Positions 17,062-26,516 of a DNA stretch of 32,671 bases are shown piece by piece. Both the position numbers and the translations under genes were made by a program. Location of the stretch: assembly GCA_000613065.1 (NCBI GenBank), contig CBZS010000292.1, positions 1-32,671 on the forward strand, given 5' to 3'. The notes beneath the pieces were generated by a model. The model made no database searches and was not told where the DNA came from. It saw only the letters and a list, made by a program, of their open reading frames with translations. Within the stretch, counting starts at the first letter, position 1. Every line of letters starts with the position of its first letter. Origin of the DNA: Richelia intracellularis. GTDB taxonomy: Bacteria; Cyanobacteriota; Cyanobacteriia; Cyanobacteriales; Nostocaceae.

Positions 17062-18210
17062 TCAAGCTCCCTTAGTCAGTGGTACTTGCTGCTGACCCAA
17101 AAGTTCTTCATAAAGTATTTCCAACTGGGTAATATTATTAGTGAGCGTATAGCGCTCCAATACCCTTTGCCTAGCTTTTTGCCCTAAAAGGGTAGTAATT
17201 TCTGGATGATCTTGAAATAGAGGCAAAAGGGTTCTCAGTTGCGAACGCGTAGCTTTTGTATCTAAAACGACTCCTGCACCATGTTCTAAAACTTCCCCAT
17301 CTGCTCCCACATCTGTGGCTAAACACGCTACTCCGCAAGCCATTGCTTCCAATAAGGAAAGAGATAATCCTTCTACTAACGAGGGTAAAATGAATACATC
17401 CGCTCCCCGTAATATTTCAATGCGACGGTTCTCATCAGCAATAAATCCTAGCCAAATTACTCCATGTTCTTCTCCATAAAATGGCTCTAGGGAGGGCTTC
17501 GAGGGACCATTACCGACTATAAGTAGTTTACTACCCTCGGCCATTCCCGCCTGTCTCCAGGCCTTTAATAAAGATTCGATATTCTTCTCTGGTGCAATTC
17601 TTCCCTGATAGACAAATAATCTTTCTGCTTGAAATTCTGCCTTAATACTGGCAAAACTAGGAGAATATTTAACTGCATCTACTCCATTGGGAATAACAGC
17701 AATTTTCTCTTCTGGTACACCCAGCCGTGCTAAAAGTTCCCTCTGAATTTGGGAAAATACGATAGTGCGATCGTAATGACCTAAAAAAGGTGCATACAGT
17801 TGGTAGGCTAAATACTGGGTTCCCGATACTAGTTTTACCCCTTTAACAGCAAATGGTGGATGAAAAGTCGCAATCAGAGGAATATTGAGTTCCTCGCAAA
17901 TCTCTGGGAGGCGGAAGTCGAGGGGAGATAAGGTTAAAGATGCGTGAACTACATCTGGTTTCAAATCCCTTAGGGACTGGCTGAGGACTTTAGTTGCTTT
18001 AAAACTAGGGATAGTGTATACCTGGGACTTGTATATAAATGGCAGGGATACTTCCTGACAATTTGGCCAGTCATCTACTTGTGATTCTTCTTGGGCAAAG
18101 TGAAGAAAACTAACTTGATGACCCCTATCTAGTAAAGAATTAGTGATTTCTCGACTGTAGGTTACATTGCCACAAAAGGGCGATTTTTTTCCAATCCAGG
18201 CTATGTGCAT
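17062..18210 (-). CDS. Glycosyltransferase family 4 (GT-B fold)
   Basis: The 382-residue intact frame has the two-domain layout of GT4 retaining glycosyltransferases. The N-terminal acceptor domain starts MHIAWIGKKSPFCGNVTYSR. The C-terminal donor domain has NGVDAVKYSP, GRIAPEKNIESLLKAW, DVFILPSLVEGLSLSLLEAM (the Glu-x7-Glu motif) and GADGEVLEHGAGVVL. No membrane segment is visible, so it is cytoplasmic or membrane-attached. Donor and acceptor are unknown; exopolysaccharide, glycolipid or cell-wall glycan synthesis are all possible. The start ATG at 18210 is 27 bp from a perfect inverted repeat. Confidence 0.92.
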   Translation of the reverse strand: MHIAWIGKKSPFCGNVTYSREITNSLLDRGHQVSFLHFAQEESQVDDWPNCQEVSLPFIYKSQVYTIPSFKATKVLSQSLRDLKPDVVHASLTLSPLDFRLPEICEELNIPLIATFHPPFAVKGVKLVSGTQYLAYQLYAPFLGHYDRTIVFSQIQRELLARLGVPEEKIAVIPNGVDAVKYSPSFASIKAEFQAERLFVYQGRIAPEKNIESLLKAWRQAGMAEGSKLLIVGNGPSKPSLEPFYGEEHGVIWLGFIADENRRIEILRGADVFILPSLVEGLSLSLLEAMACGVACLATDVGADGEVLEHGAGVVLDTKATRSQLRTLLPLFQDHPEITTLLGQKARQRVLERYTLTNNITQLEILYEELLGQQQVPLTKGA

Positions 18211-18236
18211 TCTGACTATTTGTACTGGGAAAGTGA

Positions 18237-18273
18237 AATAATTTTTTAGGTATCATATACCTAAAAAATTATT
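18237..18273. promoter_or_regulatory. Perfect inverted repeat upstream of the GT4 gene
   Basis: Two 17-bp arms (AATAATTTTTTAGGTAT / ATACCTAAAAAATTATT) are separated by CAT. The structure lies 27 bp upstream of the GT4 start codon. It could be an operator, an mRNA leader hairpin, or a terminator for transcription arriving from the IS cluster on the right. The T-run in one arm would suit a terminator. Confidence 0.55.
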
Positions 18274-18411
18274 TTTACATAGCGATCGCGTGTAGCTACG
18301 ATCAATTCAACAATATAGTGGTTAAAATATATAATGGGTTCTTAGTTTATACCAATTTAATATGAAGCTGCATATAATAGAGCCAAGGAAACTTGATCGG
18401 TTTAAATACTC

Positions 18412-18470
18412 ATGAGCCGCCCATTTAAGATTGAGAACACGCAGAGCGAAGAGGAACTAAAACAAACACA
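18412..18470 (+). pseudogene. N-terminal fragment of an IS630-type transposase
   Basis: ATG 18412 gives MSRPFKIENTQSEEELKQTQ, which resembles the start of a cyanobacterial IS630-type transposase different from the one at 10956-12017. After about 20 codons the sequence switches without a gap to the middle of an ISKra4 transposase. Only this stub remains. Confidence 0.45.
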
Positions 18471-19147
18471 AACGTTTCTGTGCCTTAGTTGATGGCAATA
18501 AGAAACAATTATCCTTGCTAACGAAATTTGCAAAAAAACACAATCTCAACTGAACAATTGTCCTAGATATCATCCATGTGATTGAGTATTTGTGGAAAGC
18601 TGCATTTGTCTTTTATTATCAGACTTCAACAGAGGCAGAAGCTTGGGTGAGCAAACGTTTACAGCTTATCCTTAAAGGTAAATCAAGTTCAGTTGCCGCA
18701 GGTATGCGCCGAAGTGCCACTTTACCCAAACTCACCGCCCAAGAACGTAAACCCCTGGATACCTGTGCTAGATATTTACTTAACAATGCCAAATACCTCA
18801 AATATGACGATTACTTAAATGCTGGATTCCCCATCGCCACGGGGGTGATTGAGGGTGCTTGTCGACACCTGATTAAAGACAGACAGGATGGATATCAGTG
18901 GGGCTAGATGGACCATGAGGGGTGATGAGGCTGTTTTACGCCTGGGTTCTTTATACATCAGTGGCGATTGGGATGAGTATTGGCAGTTTCATCTACAACA
19001 AGAACATAAACGCAATCACCTGGCTTTGTACTCTAGTGGTATTCCTTTGATCAAGCAAGTTCTCAAAGCTCGTTGTCCTACTACCCCTCCACCTCTTCCA
19101 ATACCTGTCTAAGTTCCACTCCCCGTCTTACTAAAAGAGTCGCACCC
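18471..19147 (+). mobile_element. ISKra4-family element, copy 1, 3' part only
   Basis: The frame reads RFCALVDGNKKQLSLLTKFA, TGA at 18551, then VLDIIHVIEYLWKAAFVFYY, WVSKRLQLILKGKSSS, CARYLLNNAKYLKYDDYL and GFPIATGVIEGACRHLIKD, the C-terminal half of an ISKra4 transposase. A frameshift near 18885 moves the end (ARWTMRGDEAVLRLGSLYIS to PPPLPIPV) into another frame, stopping at 19112. The right terminal repeat (ACTAAAAGAGTCGCACCC) is intact and ends at 19147, inside an IS1634 transposase. The 5' half and left terminal repeat are missing. Confidence 0.87.
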
Positions 19148-19744
19148 ATATAATTCATTACCATCTGCAACTCTTAAATATAAAGGAATATCTCCATCAC
19201 CACTCCACATGAAGTCAAGGATAAATTGTTTCAAATCTGGTCGGTGGTCTCTAGAATAACCATATGTAATTGTAATTAATTCTGATTGTGCTGATGCTTC
19301 ATCATCAGTACCAGTTCCATAATCCTCATGTACATGAAATGAACTTAAATCCAAGTGGAAGCTGTCCATTTTCACTCCAAATCTATCTGCTGCTGATAGT
19401 CCGACTCGGATAAAAACTTCCGTTAATCCTGCATCATATAGTTTGTCTAAGACTCTGCCCAAGGGTTCATCGTTCAAAACTTCTGCTTGTATTCCCTCTC
19501 CCAATAAATGTTCCGTTGCAATCCCTGAAAAGAACTTCTCAAATAAATATAGTGGTGCACTGATAAAGCCTAAGCCATTGAGAATCATTGCTTTGACCAC
19601 TTGGCTTGCGCTGATTATTTCTTGGGGATGAGTTCCAAGCAGTTGGTTCAACAAATCAACCAAACTCATTTTATCAATAATCCCTGCCACTATGCCTAAG
19701 TGATCGATATCTTGTACTTTGATTTGTGATTCTGAAAAACTCAT
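19148..19744 (-). pseudogene. IS1634-family transposase, truncated by ISKra4 copy 1
   Basis: From ATG 19744 about 200 residues match IS1634-type transposases: VQDIDHLGIVAGIIDKMSLV, VVKAMILNGLGFISAPLYLF, RVLDKLYDAGLTEVF, TYGYSRDHRPDLKQFILDF and PLYLRVADGNE. Similarity stops exactly at the ISKra4 right end (19147), after which the frame reads 13 foreign codons to a stop at 19109. The C-terminal half with the last catalytic residue is missing from the window. The element's outer end is probably near 19787, where a CCCACATTCCGCA-like sequence occurs on the minus strand. Confidence 0.85.
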
Positions 19745-19804
19745 ATTTCAAAAATACAACATTTTGCGTTCGCACCTGCGGAATGTGGGATATAAAGTAT
19801 TATT

Positions 19805-19861
19805 AGGAATGTTTTAGCATAATCAATACTTTATTAGTATTGATTATGCTAAAACATTCCT
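19805..19861. terminator. Perfect 26-bp-stem hairpin at the 3' end of the MFS gene
   Basis: Arms of 26 bp (beginning AGGAATGTTTTAGCATAATC) are perfectly complementary around the loop TTATT. The right arm overlaps the stop codon of the MFS gene (19860-19862). Its position fits a terminator for the deoC-recO-MFS run, but a 26-bp perfect stem is longer than usual and suggests an inverted duplication beside the IS cluster. Confidence 0.75.
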
Positions 19862-21533
19862 ATTCAGGCTTGTTTTCAACTGATACTTCCCCATTGAAAT
19901 TATACCAAGTAAATAAACCTCCTGAAAGTACGAGAAATGCTAATGCTAAAAAAACAGCCTTGAGTCCAACTATAGATTCGGCTACACCTACTACTACTAA
20001 GGGTAGGGAAAGGGCAATATTAATCGCATTGTTTTGTAATCCAAATACTTTACCCCGCATGTCAGAGGGTGTTTCCATTTGAATGGCAGTTTGCATTGGT
20101 ATGCCAATTAATGCTCCTCCTATGCCTAAAAATGCTACCAATAGGAGAATAATCCAAAGTTGATTGGTTACTGATAAGCCCATCAAGGATACAGCCATAG
20201 CCACGCAACCAAATAAGCTCAAGCGAGAATAGGCAAAACGTTGACCAAATTGTCCTAAGATAGCGGCTCCCATGGCAATACCCACTCCACCATCTGCTAG
20301 CAGAAAGCCAAATTGTTCTGCTTTTAAACTAGGAATTACTTCCGCTATTCTCACAGCCAGGACAGTTAAAGCGGCAAAAACTGAGAAGAGTATAGTTAGT
20401 TGAATTAGGGCATTACGTACCTTTAAATTAGCTTTGAGATACTCTAAGCCTTCTCGAATATCACTAAGTACATGGGGCTCTACTTTTGCTGGAGTTTCAA
20501 CTTTTTCATGTTTTTCATGGGTTTTTAATAGTAACAGAATAAAAGCTGCGATCACATAACTGCCACCCACAACAATTTCTTTACCGAAATCAGCACCACC
20601 ACCAATTCTCATCCACAGATTATCTGCTGCTGCTAATACTGGCTCCCCAATTGCAAAACCTACAATTAAGGATGCCATGATTGTGGTTGTGTACAATGAG
20701 TTTGCGGAAAGTAAATGACGTTCTTCTACAATTAACGGGATTGTTGCCTGTTCTGCGGGGGCAAAAAATTGAGTCAGGGTAGAAACGCAAAAAGTTACAG
20801 CCAAAATAACTACAAAACCCACTGGCAATAATCCCAAAGGCTGCAAATCATGAGTCAACCATAACAATAGGGGAATTGCAAATACTAAAATACCACGCCA
20901 CATATTAGTAGTAACCAGCACAGTTTTTTTCGACCATCGATCCACAAAAACTCCTGCAAGGGAACCAAACAAGACTGCGGGAATGGTAAATGTAATTATC
21001 AGTGCAGATACCCAACCGCTAATGGTTTCTCCTCCCGATTGGAATTGATTGTCAATTAAGGCAATCATCAACACCAAATAAACTTTATCAGCGAGTTGGC
21101 AAAAAACCTGTCCTCCCCAAAGTGCTAAAAAGTTGAGGTTTTTCAGAACTGGCAAAAAGCCTTTTTCCGGCAAATTTTCTGGTGGGATATCTCCATTTCC
21201 TTGAAAATCATCTGCTTTTGATGTCTTATCCCCATACGATTCCTGTTTAACATGGTTGGTATTACCACCGTTTTTATTTTCATCTGAGGGGTGTGATATT
21301 TCTTCTTTCCTTTGTGATTGTTTTCCCTGGGGGCAAAAATCTTGACTTTCGGTAATTACGGGTGAAGTCTGAGCAATTTTCGTGGCATCTTCGCCAGATA
21401 TTTTCGAGTTATGGAGATGATGGGCTCGATTTTTAGGGAATGAATGGAGGTAGTTTGTGGCGGGAGAATTGGGTACTTCGGTACTGGGTAATCGTGGCAG
21501 TATATTAGTATTTATGTCAGGGGATTGTATCAT
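19860..21533 (-). CDS. Major facilitator superfamily transporter
   Basis: About 557 residues from ATG 21533, which overlaps the recO stop codon as ATGA; a longer frame from 21635 lies inside recO and is not the likely start. A hydrophilic, low-complexity N-terminal region of about 125 residues rich in Ser, Asn and Lys precedes twelve predicted membrane segments starting at [20 protein letters not shown]. The MFS loop motif is seen as [13 protein letters not shown]. The pattern resembles drug/macrolide efflux-type MFS proteins, but the substrate is unknown. The overlap suggests translation coupled to recO. The gene ends in a perfect hairpin. Confidence 0.88.
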   Translation of the reverse strand: MIQSPDINTNILPRLPSTEVPNSPATNYLHSFPKNRAHHLHNSKISGEDATKIAQTSPVITESQDFCPQGKQSQRKEEISHPSDENKNGGNTNHVKQESYGDKTSKADDFQGNGDIPPENLPEKGFLPVLKNLNFLALWGGQVFCQLADKVYLVLMIALIDNQFQSGGETISGWVSALIITFTIPAVLFGSLAGVFVDRWSKKTVLVTTNMWRGILVFAIPLLLWLTHDLQPLGLLPVGFVVILAVTFCVSTLTQFFAPAEQATIPLIVEERHLLSANSLYTTTIMASLIVGFAIGEPVLAAADNLWMRIGGGADFGKEIVVGGSYVIAAFILLLLKTHEKHEKVETPAKVEPHVLSDIREGLEYLKANLKVRNALIQLTILFSVFAALTVLAVRIAEVIPSLKAEQFGFLLADGGVGIAMGAAILGQFGQRFAYSRLSLFGCVAMAVSLMGLSVTNQLWIILLLVAFLGIGGALIGIPMQTAIQMETPSDMRGKVFGLQNNAINIALSLPLVVVGVAESIVGLKAVFLALAFLVLSGGLFTWYNFNGEVSVENKPE

Positions 21534-22441
21534 AACTTGGGGGCAAAGTAAGAGTCTATTAAAGCAGCAGAGCGAATGGGACGACCAAAGTGATACTGAG
21601 TGTATTGACGTAATATTTTTTCCACTAATAGCCAATTATCATCCCTGGCTACATCTTCTGGTATTATGTCTGGTTCTAACAACCTTTGGAATTGAGAAAG
21701 CTGTTTAGCATTTAGCCTATGGGAAATTTTCGGGATTTCTGGAAGATGAAAGATAGTGTCATAGTCTAGGGCAGTAGGCTCTTGTTTATAAGTCTCCCCA
21801 TAGTTCCCTGTTGCTTCCATGGCGGTGTTAGACATTTGTTTCGAGGCTTGTGCTTTTAAATTCTCCCATGCCTGTAGACAAATAGTACCCCCAGAATTGA
21901 TACTAAATCCGACTCGCCAGTGAGAATTAGTTAATTCTGGTATAAGTGGACGATGGGTAAGACAACAAGCTTGTAATTGGGGTGTGAGTCCGGCAAAAGC
22001 TATGAGTTGAAATATACCGTGAGCTAAATAAGCTACAACCTTTGGTGTTCCATCCCTAGATAACCCTTCTAAGCGCCTTAAATGCTCATTGAGTAGTTCA
22101 TACAGTTCTACTTGGGGTTGTTCACTCAAAGCCTGTAACAAAACTATCTCAGCTAAATATTGACTAGCTGCCAGTGTCCCTAAACCCTGAGCCAAACCAG
22201 GATAAGATTTAATAGTTTGTGCTTGAGTTATTCTATCAAGCGATCGCCCCTGGGAAATTAATAATTCATTCACCACAAACATTCCACTCCTACCTCCTAA
22301 ACTAGAGAGGTGTTTGCGTGCCCCAGGAGCTATGACGCGAATCAAACCCAGCTCTTTAGTCAAAATTGTTACCATGCGGTCGGATTCGCCAAAGACTTGG
22401 GTTTTTAGATTAATTCCAGTAACTTTATAACTTTTACTCAT
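21530..22441 (-). CDS. recO: DNA repair protein RecO
   Basis: The 303-residue frame matches RecO, which anneals ssDNA and with RecR loads RecA in the RecF recombination pathway. The N-terminal OB fold is clear ([40 protein letters not shown]), followed by the helical domain ([18 protein letters not shown]) and a C-terminal part with cysteines ([23 protein letters not shown]). The stop codon overlaps the MFS start, and deoC lies 55 bp upstream, so the three are probably one transcript. GGAGGG lies about 25 bases upstream of the start, rather far for a Shine-Dalgarno sequence. Confidence 0.95.
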   Translation of the reverse strand: MSKSYKVTGINLKTQVFGESDRMVTILTKELGLIRVIAPGARKHLSSLGGRSGMFVVNELLISQGRSLDRITQAQTIKSYPGLAQGLGTLAASQYLAEIVLLQALSEQPQVELYELLNEHLRRLEGLSRDGTPKVVAYLAHGIFQLIAFAGLTPQLQACCLTHRPLIPELTNSHWRVGFSINSGGTICLQAWENLKAQASKQMSNTAMEATGNYGETYKQEPTALDYDTIFHLPEIPKISHRLNAKQLSQFQRLLEPDIIPEDVARDDNWLLVEKILRQYTQYHFGRPIRSAALIDSYFAPKL

Positions 22442-22496
22442 TAATTATTTATAATTTGCCATTTCCCTCCGCATGAAATTAAGTGCGGACAAATAA

Positions 22497-23180
22497 CTAC
22501 TCTGGTTCCTTTCCCAGAGTCTCGCGTTGACGGATCAGATCTACACCGCTAGATGTACCCAATCTAGTTGCACCAGCCAAAATTAAATCAAAGGCTTGTT
22601 GGATAGTACGAATACCACCAGAGGCTTTAATGCCTATACTATCTTTGACTATGGTTTTCAGTAGTTTGACATCAGCAACGGTAGCACCACCATACCAGCC
22701 CGTACAGGTTTTGATTAAGTTTGCGCCTGCATCCATACTAATTTCTGCTCCTAGCATTGTCTCAGCATCAGTCAGCAGATTAGTTTCCAAAATGACTTTG
22801 ATCGTTTGTCCGGTTTCTTGGCAAATTTCTGATATTTCCCGATGTATCTCGCTAGTTCTTCTTGCTTTGAGCCAACCTAAATTTATGACTACATCCAATT
22901 CAGTCGCACCGTTTTCCACAGCTTCTTGTGCTTCGTAGAGTTTAACCTTGGATGTTGTAGATCCACTGGGAAAACCAATAACCGTACAAACCTGTGTTTT
23001 TTTTCTGTGTAGTAATTCTGCTACTTGTTTCACATGAATTGGGTATACACAAACTGCGCCAAATTGAAATTTGTCTGCCTCACTACACCATTGTTCAATT
23101 TGTTCTGTTGTTGCTATGGAGTTGAGCAAGGCATGATCAATGAGTGGTGCAATATCAATATCGGGATAGTCCGCAGTCAT
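22497..23180 (-). CDS. deoC: Deoxyribose-phosphate aldolase
   Basis: DeoC splits 2-deoxyribose-5-phosphate into glyceraldehyde-3-phosphate and acetaldehyde in deoxynucleoside breakdown. The 227-residue frame has the class I aldolase TIM-barrel motifs: [34 protein letters not shown] (catalytic Asp), LIKTCTGW (Lys) and the Schiff-base lysine in [11 protein letters not shown]. Length is normal. It is the first gene of the likely deoC-recO-MFS run. Confidence 0.95.
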   Translation of the reverse strand: MTADYPDIDIAPLIDHALLNSIATTEQIEQWCSEADKFQFGAVCVYPIHVKQVAELLHRKKTQVCTVIGFPSGSTTSKVKLYEAQEAVENGATELDVVINLGWLKARRTSEIHREISEICQETGQTIKVILETNLLTDAETMLGAEISMDAGANLIKTCTGWYGGATVADVKLLKTIVKDSIGIKASGGIRTIQQAFDLILAGATRLGTSSGVDLIRQRETLGKEPE

Positions 23181-23573
23181 TAGTCTTTTCGTAGCAATAA
23201 ATATAATTAATGACTAAATTTTAGGCAATTTTTAGGTATTTTGGGTAATAAAATTGTTTTGTTTGATTATTTTATGTTTGAAATTTAGATTAACTCACTC
23301 AATAATAGTCTTGAGTCATTGGGATGATATGATGTGCGAGCGCTATAGTTTTAAGTTTGTGTTCACAGAGTTTGTGTTCACAGAAGTTTTTCCAATGAAA
23401 TATTGGGGAAAATAACTCAATCAGCTCAGGGACTAATTTATTTATTTATTAGTTCCTTGAAAACTCTGTCATGATCTACATGTATGACTATAACTATTCA
23501 TGTGGGGTGCGTGAAATCTAGGATAAATTCAAGCTACCAGTTATCCACGCTACCCAACAAGATACATATTCCT
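23181..23573. other. Intergenic region with a 15-bp tandem duplication
   Basis: These 393 AT-rich bases lie between the GTPase gene and deoC. At 23354-23383 the 15-mer AGTTTGTGTTCACAG occurs twice in direct tandem. The contained GTGTTCAC is palindrome-like, so two regulator half-sites are conceivable, but nothing more supports this. The promoter of deoC should lie near 23200-23300. Confidence 0.45.
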
Positions 23574-25046
23574 CTATCCCATCGCTTTTTCTAGGGCAAT
23601 TAATTCACCATCTGTCGATTCTGGTAATAAACGTTTTACTCCCTGTTTTACAAAACCTTGCATCAATCCAACTTGTTGGTTTTTCTGGAAAACACTTTCC
23701 AATACTTGCCGCAATTTCTCAATATTTAATCCTTCTTTAGCTTCGACAGGGATTTCTTGCTGTTGGAAGTATTCAAGTAGGCTTAAACCTGCTAATCGGG
23801 TAAGGTACGCTGCACCCAATCCTTCTACTAAACCACCTGCAACAAAGGTAATAGCATTCGTTTTGAGTATGGTGGTAATTGCCTTAGTGGAAAGTTCTAC
23901 TAAACCCAACTTCAACATTAAACTTCCCATTTCCCCTGCGACGGTTTTCGCTTGATCCAGGGAGAATTTTTCTTGATAAACCCCACCTAAATCAACTACC
24001 ATTTGCCCACTGATAGCGGCTGTGGCTACCATGTCTAGTACGGGTATAGGATTGGCGAAGGCTGCGGCTGCGGCAATCCACTGATATTGTTCAATAATCG
24101 GTAGAGAGCGAGCGCGTCTAATTCCATTTAAGCAGTCTTTAGTTTGGTTGTGGAGTGCTACTGCTTTCCTCATGGTTGTTGCCCATACCAGTTGTTGTCC
24201 TCGGTTAACAATGATTTCCCCTAATTGTTGGGTTAATTGCTGAACATCTGGTTCTGGTTGTTCTAGCCATTCTTGTATGGATCCATCATTTATATGTTTG
24301 CGTACTTTTACTGGTGACGGTGATGTAGTAGTTCCAAATATTACACAAGACATACGTTGTTGAAGAGATTGCAAAATACTTGCACGTTCTTCTGGCAAAT
24401 ATTGATCCTGTTTGCTGAATATCAGTATTAATCTCTGCTGCAATGCTTTTAGTTGTTGCAGGGTTTGATATTCAGTATCGGTTAAATCTCCACTTGTTAG
24501 AAATAATACAGCGTCAGTGAAGTTTGTATCCTCTAATATGGCTGCATCTGATCTTTCTGATGCTTCCATGAATAAAGGATTGGTTTCTTGAAATATGACT
24601 AGTTTGTCAGCTTCTGGTTGCCATTGGGATGATGATAAAACCTGTATTAGGGTTGTTTTGCCTACAGATTTACCACCGGTGACGGCTAAATTAATGCTTT
24701 GCCGATCTAATTCTGTATATAACAGGGGAATTTGTTGTTTCAAAGACGCAATGTAAGATGCATCAATATCATTCCCTGCTTCCTGATTCAAGTAATTGAT
24801 CGAAACTTCTGCTTTAGCGATCGCGTTTTCTACCCAAGAGCGATCGCTTGGCAAGACATCAGTCATATCATCATGTTGATGGTGTTTGCGTTTCCACAAC
24901 GACAAACCACCACTCACTGCCAAAATACTTAACAGACTAAATTCCCCCAACTGCACAATGGAATCGTGCCAGCTCTGTAATATCCATAGGGAAAATGATA
25001 ATGCCAATCCTCCTACTAAGATTGGTCGTCGCAACTTCACAACCAT
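23574..25046 (-). CDS. Membrane-associated GTPase with C-terminal DUF697-like domain
   Basis: The protein has 490 residues. Two hydrophobic segments near the N-terminus (ILVGGLALSFSLWILQSW; GEFSLLSILAVSGGLSLW) are followed by a charged linker and an Era/dynamin-like GTPase domain. The P-loop is TGGKSVGKTTL (about 124-134), switch-like region ILEDTNFTDAVLFLTSGD, and a G4-like motif FSKQDQY in place of NKxD. The C-terminal part (PIPVLDMVATAAISGQMVVD, GLVEGLGAAYLTRLAGLSLL) fits DUF697. Relatives are conserved in cyanobacteria and have been suggested to act at membranes; no specific role is established. The gene is intact. It is followed by 393 non-coding bases. Confidence 0.85.
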   Translation of the reverse strand: MVVKLRRPILVGGLALSFSLWILQSWHDSIVQLGEFSLLSILAVSGGLSLWKRKHHQHDDMTDVLPSDRSWVENAIAKAEVSINYLNQEAGNDIDASYIASLKQQIPLLYTELDRQSINLAVTGGKSVGKTTLIQVLSSSQWQPEADKLVIFQETNPLFMEASERSDAAILEDTNFTDAVLFLTSGDLTDTEYQTLQQLKALQQRLILIFSKQDQYLPEERASILQSLQQRMSCVIFGTTTSPSPVKVRKHINDGSIQEWLEQPEPDVQQLTQQLGEIIVNRGQQLVWATTMRKAVALHNQTKDCLNGIRRARSLPIIEQYQWIAAAAAFANPIPVLDMVATAAISGQMVVDLGGVYQEKFSLDQAKTVAGEMGSLMLKLGLVELSTKAITTILKTNAITFVAGGLVEGLGAAYLTRLAGLSLLEYFQQQEIPVEAKEGLNIEKLRQVLESVFQKNQQVGLMQGFVKQGVKRLLPESTDGELIALEKAMG

Positions 25047-25164
25047 GATTCACCGCACTTTTTGGATGGTTTACTCCAGAATAGATCAAAAACTTCTAAA
25101 TTTGATATTTTGCAATAACTAACAGCTATGTACTGCAAAATTAGTCGATGCTAATAGTCTTTTC

Positions 25165-25209
25165 AAATATGAAGCCCAGCAATCCTAGGATTTACTGGGC
25201 TTCATATTT
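25165..25209 (-). terminator. Hairpin downstream of tRNA-fMet, copy 1
   Basis: A 15-bp perfect stem (AAATATGAAGCCCAG / CTGGGCTTCATATTT) encloses a 15-base loop that itself contains the palindrome AATCCTAGGATT. It lies 15 bp downstream of the tRNA on the minus strand, as expected for its terminator. Confidence 0.75.
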
Positions 25210-25224
25210 ATTTATTCAATTTAG

Positions 25225-25298
<74 letters not shown>

Positions 25299-25339
25299 TC
25301 GCCTTAGCTACTATAACCCGAAAGTAAGAATTTTGGCAA

Positions 25340-26294
25340 CTATAAAATAGATAATTCCCCAATTACTTCCAAACGCTTGTATTGACCTAAGGTAAGAAAT
25401 TTCTCTCCCAATGCTTCAGCAACGCTAGGAGTAATCCAACCTAACTGTTGTAGTAAGTGGATGGCTATGGCATATTTAGCTGTTTTGGCTCCATCGATAA
25501 CCTTAATAGCTAATCCCATACCTTCACCTAACATACCAATAGACTGCACCCCTTCTGCTCCAGATTTACTAATTAATTCCCCTGGTGTTTGGCGCATGAG
25601 TTCAGTGTCAAATTATCCTTCTCCTGCTACCATTTCTGGATAATGGGTCATGGCACGCACAATCCTCTCCATATCCAAGTTATCACCAGAACCAAGACGA
25701 GCATACAAGGACGCCATTTGCCCTAGTTGCATTAAGTATGTGGGTACTCCACAATCATCGTGGGCAGTAATAAATTCCTCTGCTGGCATCCGCAGTATTT
25801 CCGCAACTTTTTTTAAAACAAGTTGCTGCACTGGGTGTTTACTTTGCATATAGGTATTTAATGGCAAATTCCTTTGCTGACATACAGCCAACATACCCGC
25901 ATGTTTGCCAGAGCAGTTGTATTCTAGGGGACTACGTTTGCCGGGAGGGATGGGACACTTCAATAATGAAGGGTCAATATCAACCCGCCATAGGATATTA
26001 AATACTTGCCTCACCTGCTCTATATTCCCTTTATGGGAGCTAGTAATAATTGCCAGGTCACGGATCGCTCAACTCATACTTTTCCAATGTGCCTGTGCTT
26101 GTTACTGCTAGGGCTTGAAATGGTTTCAGTGATGAGCGGACAAATGTTGCTGTTTCTGCGTTCCCAGCAACGGAAAGGACTCTCCCCCGGTTATCGCACA
26201 CAGCCGCATGGACTATATGCCGAGATTCGATAATTCCTTCCCTTAGGAGTCTGACTTCCAATGCAGTGGCTTGAGTTCGTTTGCCCATTGTCAT
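25340..26294 (-). pseudogene. Asparaginase (L-asparaginase II family), copy 1, broken
   Basis: This is a near-identical copy of the intact gene at 26517-27470 with two disabling changes. An extra G near 26060 shifts the frame after KYELSD, ending the first piece at 26058. A GAA-to-TAA change (25613-25615, in GEGEFD) stops the middle piece. The C-terminal piece ISKSGAEGVQSIGMLGEG to the end is intact. Its divergence from copy 2 is so low that damage came after the duplication. It lies directly upstream of tRNA-fMet copy 1. Confidence 0.95.
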
Positions 26295-26341
26295 GGGTTC
26301 AGTTTCACCAATAATAATTTCTGTTAAAATGCTGTCTTTTC

Positions 26342-26386
26342 AAATATGAAGCCCAGCAATCCTAGGATTTACTGGGCTTCATATTT
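26342..26386 (-). terminator. Hairpin downstream of tRNA-fMet, copy 2
   Basis: Same 15-bp stem and palindromic loop as at 25165-25209, duplicated with the tRNA. It now lies between tRNA copy 2 and the start of the broken asparaginase copy, so it would also block transcription into that copy from upstream. Confidence 0.75.
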
Positions 26387-26401
26387 ATTTATTCAATTTG
26401 G

Positions 26402-26475
<74 letters not shown>

Positions 26476-26516
26476 TCGCTTTAGCTACTGTAACCCGAAA
26501 GTAAGAATTTTGGCAA

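Noticed and set aside
21534-21635. Longer MFS start at 21635 giving 591 residues
   Set aside because: The extra 34 residues lie inside recO, are Cys/Ser-rich without family support, and the ATG overlapping the recO stop is a natural start.
25650-26233. Plus-strand frames over the asparaginase copies
   Set aside because: They are antisense shadows and appear identically over both duplicated copies.
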